From Glaciecola sp047637355 (GTDB lineage: Bacteria > Pseudomonadota > Gammaproteobacteria > Enterobacterales > Alteromonadaceae), in the NCBI GenBank assembly GCA_047637355.1, contig JBLIKA010000071.1:1-18555 (forward strand): 18,555 nt of DNA, given 5' to 3'. Positions 15,223 through 18,555 of the stretch are shown piece after piece. The notes under the pieces were generated by a model that worked only from the letters and a program-made list of their open reading frames with translations, was not told where the DNA came from and made no database searches. The position numbers and the translations under genes are program-made. The number at the start of each line of letters is the position of its first letter. Within the stretch, counting starts at the first letter, position 1.

Positions 15223-16503
15223 CTATGAGCTAAGAAATTCATACCATTTTTCCAAACTGTATTCGTAAGTAGGCATAACAGTATTCCACACTGCAACGTT
15301 TTCAAATCTTTTTTCATAACTTCCGCCAGACCTGAACGCTCCTTTTTTTACTGAGACCTTCCCATCAGTGCCTGTTAAATCGTAGGGTGCAACTTTGCCT
15401 TTGTACCAGTAGTCATATTCACCCAACGTTAGAAATGGTTTTGATCTATTGGAGTTTGAAATATAGTACCCCTGACGAGCAATAAATGCGCCTGCCCATC
15501 CAGATAACCACCAGTTCATATATTCATATGCAACACCTTCCTGGCGTTTATTTATTTTTGAAGATAGGCACATTACGCCATGCCATCCTCTATATCCCTC
15601 TTTGGGGGCTGCAAAAGTTACAGGTATGTTTTGACCATTTAAGCTTGAGACTGCTGGTGAAAACATACTTTCTATGACCACTCTGTTTGATTTCATAAAT
15701 CGCACAGACTCAGGAACTGATGTCCAGAAACCACTAAAATGCCCGCGTTGCTTATAGTTAATTAAAATTTCAAACAGTTTATCTAGCTCTCGTGTTGTCA
15801 TAGAACCGATGTTTTTGAATTCTATTAATCCTTTGGCTTGTGCAGCTAATGCTAAATCAAACAAACCGATTGTAGGTTCATTCACGATGCCAACCTTGCC
15901 CCTGTTTTCCTCATTAAGTAGCCAGCCCCAGCTCTCTGTTTCATAGGGGATACCTTTGTCAATGACCGAGGTGTTGTAGCCAAATGAGTCAACATTATGC
16001 ACATAGGGTAGATAACTCAGGCTGTCTGTATCATTGTTATTCAGCGTACCGTCTTTTTGAATATGCAATAGCTTGTAAGGGGCATCACCTGCACCAATTT
16101 TTGCTTTTGGCGTAACTCGTCCAGTTTTGGTCAATGAATTAATTTCATCCCAATAAGTTATGCGACGTTTATCAATTGGCTTAATACTGCCAGAGCGCCA
16201 TAAAACATTAATACTATTTGACCATTGTTCATACAAATCAAAGCTTTCCGGCGACATTGATGCTTTTTGTAAAACGGCAGCGCTGCCTTTAGGCTCGAAA
16301 ATAAGATCAATACCTAAGTCATCCATTGCTTTTTGACGCAGTTCGTCTTGCAGAGTGACATGAGTGCCCAATACCCTTAGTCGTGGTCGTGATTTGCCAA
16401 TAGCGAAAGTTGAAAAAGGAAGTACAGTGGCGGCACTAACTATTGCTGCAGATTTAAGAATGTGTCGGCGTTGCTTATCTACATTGTTATACAAACTATC
16501 CAT
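15223..16503 (-). CDS. Tat-exported extracellular solute-binding protein (PotD-like)
   Basis: This 426-residue protein opens with a twin-arginine signal: QRRHILK at about residues 10-16, then a hydrophobic AAIVSAATVLPF segment. The mature part has the look of type 2 periplasmic binding proteins of the spermidine/putrescine family: a first lobe with RVLGTHVTLQ, a hinge region around YNTSV and WGWLL, EENRGKVGI, and a tryptophan-rich C-terminal lobe (YMNWWLSGW). AGAGG lies six bases before the ATG. No permease or ATPase gene accompanies it. The downstream gene, 12 bases on, is a hybrid histidine kinase, so the protein may present a ligand to that kinase. A polyamine is only one possible ligand. 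The fold-level call is good; ligand and role are inference. Confidence 0.85.
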   Translation of the reverse strand: MDSLYNNVDKQRRHILKSAAIVSAATVLPFSTFAIGKSRPRLRVLGTHVTLQDELRQKAMDDLGIDLIFEPKGSAAVLQKASMSPESFDLYEQWSNSINVLWRSGSIKPIDKRRITYWDEINSLTKTGRVTPKAKIGAGDAPYKLLHIQKDGTLNNNDTDSLSYLPYVHNVDSFGYNTSVIDKGIPYETESWGWLLNEENRGKVGIVNEPTIGLFDLALAAQAKGLIEFKNIGSMTTRELDKLFEILINYKQRGHFSGFWTSVPESVRFMKSNRVVIESMFSPAVSSLNGQNIPVTFAAPKEGYRGWHGVMCLSSKINKRQEGVAYEYMNWWLSGWAGAFIARQGYYISNSNRSKPFLTLGEYDYWYKGKVAPYDLTGTDGKVSVKKGAFRSGGSYEKRFENVAVWNTVMPTYEYSLEKWYEFLSS

Positions 16504-16799
16504 AATGCCTCTTATTGGCTGTAAAACTCAATTTGTAAAAGACGACATAGTCTAAATGTAGATTAAGCTAACATGCTTTAATTTCATTAAGTTTAATAGG
16601 ATTACATATTTAAAAAAATAGTGTTCTTTTTAATAAAAGCCTAACTTTCTTATGCTAATGTAGCATTGAATAAAATTTATGTCTTATTTTATTGTCGCCT
16701 GATACTTAAGCTTTGTTGGGGTTGCAATAATAAGGAGTTAACGTTTAATTCCTATTCCGGTAATTGCATTGAAATGGAAAGTACTCAAACAATGAATAT
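16504..16799. other. AT-rich upstream region of the binding-protein gene
   Basis: The gap lies between the start of the binding-protein gene and the left end of the insertion sequence. It should hold the minus-strand promoter of the binding protein/kinase unit, but I see no clear -35/-10 pair. Short frames occur (for example from ATG at 16774) but none looks coding. Confidence 0.5.
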
Positions 16800-16810
16800 T
16801 GGACTTCCCC
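16800..16810 (+). repeat. Left terminal inverted repeat of the IS3 element
   Basis: TGGACTTCCCC matches the complement of 18008-18018 at all 11 positions. Two more flanking bases (AT before, AT after) extend the palindrome to 13 but are probably target DNA. Confidence 0.85.
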
Positions 16811-16858
16811 CAGCCTGATAGACAAAAATCGTCTATAGTTTAAGCATAGGGGAAACAT

Positions 16859-17143
16859 ATGAGTAACCAACGTTATACACCGGAATTTAAAGATGAAGCA
16901 GTAAGACAAGTTATTGATGGTAGGCATTCTGTTCAAGAGGTGGGGCAGCGATTAGGAGTCTCTGCTCATAGTATTTACAAATGGGTAAACGCGGTGAAGC
17001 CAAACAATTCGGCCAAGCATGATGAAGAACTATTGGCCGTTAAAAGTGAAATACTAAAATTAAAATCAGAATTACGCCGAACTGAAGAAGAGCGAGACAT
17101 CTTAAACAAGGCCACAAAGTACTTTGCAAGTCAGCCAGAGTAA
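16859..17143 (+). CDS. IS3-family transposase OrfA
   Basis: This 94-residue protein begins RYTPEFKDEAVRQV and has a helix-turn-helix of the HTH_Tnp_1 type (about residues 8-50, with VGQRLGVSAHSIYKWV), followed by a leucine-zipper-like coiled coil (about 55-88). OrfA binds the terminal repeats. Programmed frameshifting into the -1 frame normally produces the OrfAB transposase. GGGGAAAC lies just before the ATG. The frame is intact, so OrfA could still be made and could act on related copies. Confidence 0.95.
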   Translation: MSNQRYTPEFKDEAVRQVIDGRHSVQEVGQRLGVSAHSIYKWVNAVKPNNSAKHDEELLAVKSEILKLKSELRRTEEERDILNKATKYFASQPE

Positions 17144-17983
17144 AGTACCAGTTTATTAATGAACATCGCTTTGAATTTGGAGTCGCCACTATGTGCCGCG
17201 TCTTAATAATTGTGCGTGCCGGTTTTTATTTTTGGTTACATAAGCCATTGTCAGACAAAGCGATTGAAGATACACGCCTGTTGAAGCTGATTAAAACATC
17301 ATATGACGCAAGCCATGGTATATATGGAGCAAACCGCGTTGTACTTGACCTTAAAGAGTTTGGTGAACAATGCGGGCGAAACCGTGTAGCCAGAATTACG
17401 AGAAGTCTTGGTATATAAATGCCTTGCGCGGCTATAAAGCGCCTAGAGTTATCCAAGGACGTCCCTCTATTGTCGCGCCGAACAGATTGGAAAGAGGTTT
17501 TACCATCAACACTCCAGACACAGTATGGGTGACGGATATAACCTACATTAGAACCTGGCAAGGCTGGTTATATTTAGCCGTCGTCGTTGATTTATTCTCA
17601 CGCAAAGTGGTCGGTTGGTCTATGAAACCGTCATTGAACAGAGAAATTGTATTGGATGCATTGCTAATGTCAGTTTGGCGACGAAAGCCATGGTGCATTC
17701 TGATCAAGGCTCACAATACAGCAGCGATGATTGGCTACGCTTCTGCAAATTACATAACTTAGAGCCAAGCATGAGTCGCAGAGGAAACTGCTGGGACAAT
17801 GCCGTCGCTGAATCTTTCTTTAGTAGTTTAAAAAAAGAACGTGTTAGAAGACGTGTCTATAAAACAAGAGATTTAGCCAAAGCCGACATTTTCGATTATA
17901 TTGAGGCATTGTATAACCGAGTACGTCGCCATACCCATTTGGGTGGTGTTAGCCCCGAGAACTTTGAAATAGCCTCAAAATGA
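17140..17983 (+). pseudogene. IS3-family transposase OrfB, broken by two frame disruptions
   Basis: The integrase-like protein can be followed through three frames. The first piece (to TAA at 17416-17418) holds the N-terminal part with ANRVVLDL and GRNRVARI. The second continues from about 17419 with ALRGYKAPR, the first catalytic Asp in WVTDITY and VVVDLFSRK, to about 17690. The third holds the second Asp in VHSDQGSQY and the Glu in NAVAESFF and runs to the stop at 17981-17983. Each junction shifts the frame by -1. At the second, a few residues normally found between WRRKP and VHSDQ also seem missing, so a deletion larger than one base is likely there. The DDE residues are therefore split between frames and no active OrfAB is expected. 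Confidence 0.9.
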
Positions 17984-18007
17984 GGCAGGAATTTGCCAAA
18001 AATAGTA

Positions 18008-18018
18008 GGGGAAGTCCA
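18008..18018 (+). repeat. Right terminal inverted repeat of the IS3 element
   Basis: GGGGAAGTCCA is the exact complement of the left end at 16800-16810. Confidence 0.85.
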
Positions 18019-18105
18019 ATCATATGCGTTGGAATACGTTGTTTAAAGTACCAGATTTGATTACGTTGGAAAAGGTAGGATGGTATTGAAATTGCCATAT
18101 CAGCT

Positions 18106-18153
18106 CCACTAAATGTGTCTCAGTTTGTGTACCAAAACATACGAATTTAGTGG
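18106..18153. repeat. Inverted repeat between the IS element and ssrA
   Basis: CCACTAAAT (18106-18114) is complementary to ATTTAGTGG (18145-18153) with a 30-base loop that contains TGTGT and ACATA able to pair further. Its origin is unclear: a decayed mobile-element end or a structured 3' element are both possible. Confidence 0.5.
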
Positions 18154-18163
18154 GCTAGAAATA

Positions 18164-18192
18164 GATAAGCCCCTAAAAATAAGGGGCTTATC
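18164..18192 (-). terminator. Terminator of ssrA
   Basis: GATAAGCCCCT (18164-18174) pairs perfectly with AGGGGCTTATC (18182-18192) around a seven-base loop, starting six bases beyond the CCA end of tmRNA. The tail on the minus strand is only moderately T-rich (TATTTC). Confidence 0.75.
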
Positions 18193-18197
18193 GGTAT

Positions 18198-18555
18198 TGG
18201 TGGAGCTGGCGGGAATTGAACCCGCGTCCAGAAAGCGTCAACCTTTGGTACTACATGCTTAGTTTGTCATTTATTTAATCCTATGGACCCCGACAAACAG
18301 GGTTCCTTCGGACTGGCCTAATACTATTTCGCGGTTCAACCTTAGACAAGTATCCCTCGCTATTTCACTAGTATGACCTTCCGTACCTCAGTTAGTGAAA
18401 AGAACTTGAGTGGAAGGGCCTATGCAGGGTATTAAGCTGCTAGTGCGTAGTTTTCGTCGTTTGCGACTATTTTTTTGCGGCTTTTTTAAGAGGCCAGCCG
18501 CACCTCTGCATGCACCTCCAGCATCATTGAATCCTGTCGAATCCAGAGCAGCCCC
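18198..18555 (-). ncRNA. ssrA: Transfer-messenger RNA (tmRNA)
   Basis: On the minus strand the RNA begins GGGGCTG at the last base of the window and ends CAGCTCC-ACCA, forming a seven-pair acceptor stem with the G3-U70 wobble that alanyl-tRNA synthetase recognises. The T-arm reads GCGGGTTCAATTCCCGC. At 358 bases it is about the length of the Escherichia coli RNA (363). An mRNA-like segment encodes a degradation tag at 18432-18464. tmRNA with SmpB rescues ribosomes stalled on broken messages and tags the products for ClpXP. The 3' end of ssrA is a well-known integration site for islands and phages. The gene seems complete, but its promoter is outside the window. Confidence 0.97.
18432..18464 (-). 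other. tmRNA tag reading frame (ANDENYALAA)
   Basis: The resume codon is GCA at 18462-18464, and the frame gives ANDENYALAA followed by TAA, identical to the Escherichia coli tag. The LAA end is the ClpX recognition signal. Confidence 0.95.

Larger units (their letters stand above)
16800..18018 (+). mobile_element. IS3-family insertion sequence, 1219 bp, transposase disrupted
   Basis: The element is bounded by TGGACTTCCCC on the left and its exact complement GGGGAAGTCCA on the right. It holds an orfA with a helix-turn-helix and an orfB in the -1 frame with the rve integrase signature, the layout of the IS3 family. Total length is in the family range. orfB is interrupted twice, so the copy is probably unable to move by itself. 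Flanks (AATAT on the left, ATCAT on the right) do not give a convincing 3-5 base target duplication, which suggests later change at one end or a different exact boundary. It sits between the ssrA 3' end and the binding-protein gene. Confidence 0.93.

Noticed and set aside
16795..18023. Target site duplication around the IS element
   Set aside because: The bases next to the two inverted repeats (AATAT and ATCAT) do not match as a 3-5 base direct repeat.
18024..18089. Short frame MRWNTLFKVPDLITLEKVGWY just right of the IS element
   Set aside because: Only 21 residues with no ribosome-binding site; joining the two IS flanks places a stop codon upstream, so I could not reconstruct an interrupted gene.

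Overview
The window looks like chromosomal DNA of a marine-type gammaproteobacterium, most likely of the Alteromonadales. The evidence is the gene order rimP-nusA-infB-rbfA-truB-rpsO, a NusA with two C-terminal acidic repeats, an ssrA tag reading ANDENYALAA, a TonB-dependent receptor, and AT-rich DNA with many TTG/GTG-type starts. The genus cannot be fixed from the sequence alone.

Layout. Positions 3-920 hold the C-terminal barrel of a TonB-dependent receptor that is cut by the window edge and closed by a strong terminator. Positions 1071-1539 carry two tandem minus-strand units for initiator tRNA-fMet, identical in the tRNA, each with its own promoter and terminator. A minus-strand pterin-4a-carbinolamine dehydratase gene (phhB) follows. 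Positions 2137-8930 are the translation and transcription operon: a long leader with a possible terminator/antiterminator switch, then rimP, nusA, infB, an internal terminator, rbfA, truB, and rpsO with its own promoter and a bidirectional terminator. pnp, which usually follows rpsO in this group, is not there.

Instead, positions 9087-16503 hold a signalling block: a membrane-anchored coiled-coil protein of unknown function, a PAS-GGDEF-EAL protein with a degenerate GGDEF (GADEF) and an intact EAL site, and, convergent to it, a two-gene unit made of a Tat-exported solute-binding protein and a hybrid histidine kinase. No permease or ATPase gene accompanies the binding protein, so it may be a ligand-presenting partner of the kinase (as TorT is to TorS, or NspS to MbaA) rather than a transport component. 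That is the most interesting functional hypothesis here.

Positions 16800-18018 are an IS3-family insertion sequence whose second transposase frame is broken twice. It lies between the binding-protein gene and the 3' end of ssrA (tmRNA). The ssrA gene fills 18198-18555 on the minus strand and appears complete, with its 5' end at the last base of the window.

I did not find a clearly novel system. The best candidates for a second look are the binding protein/kinase/c-di-GMP neighbourhood and the rimP operon leader RNA.
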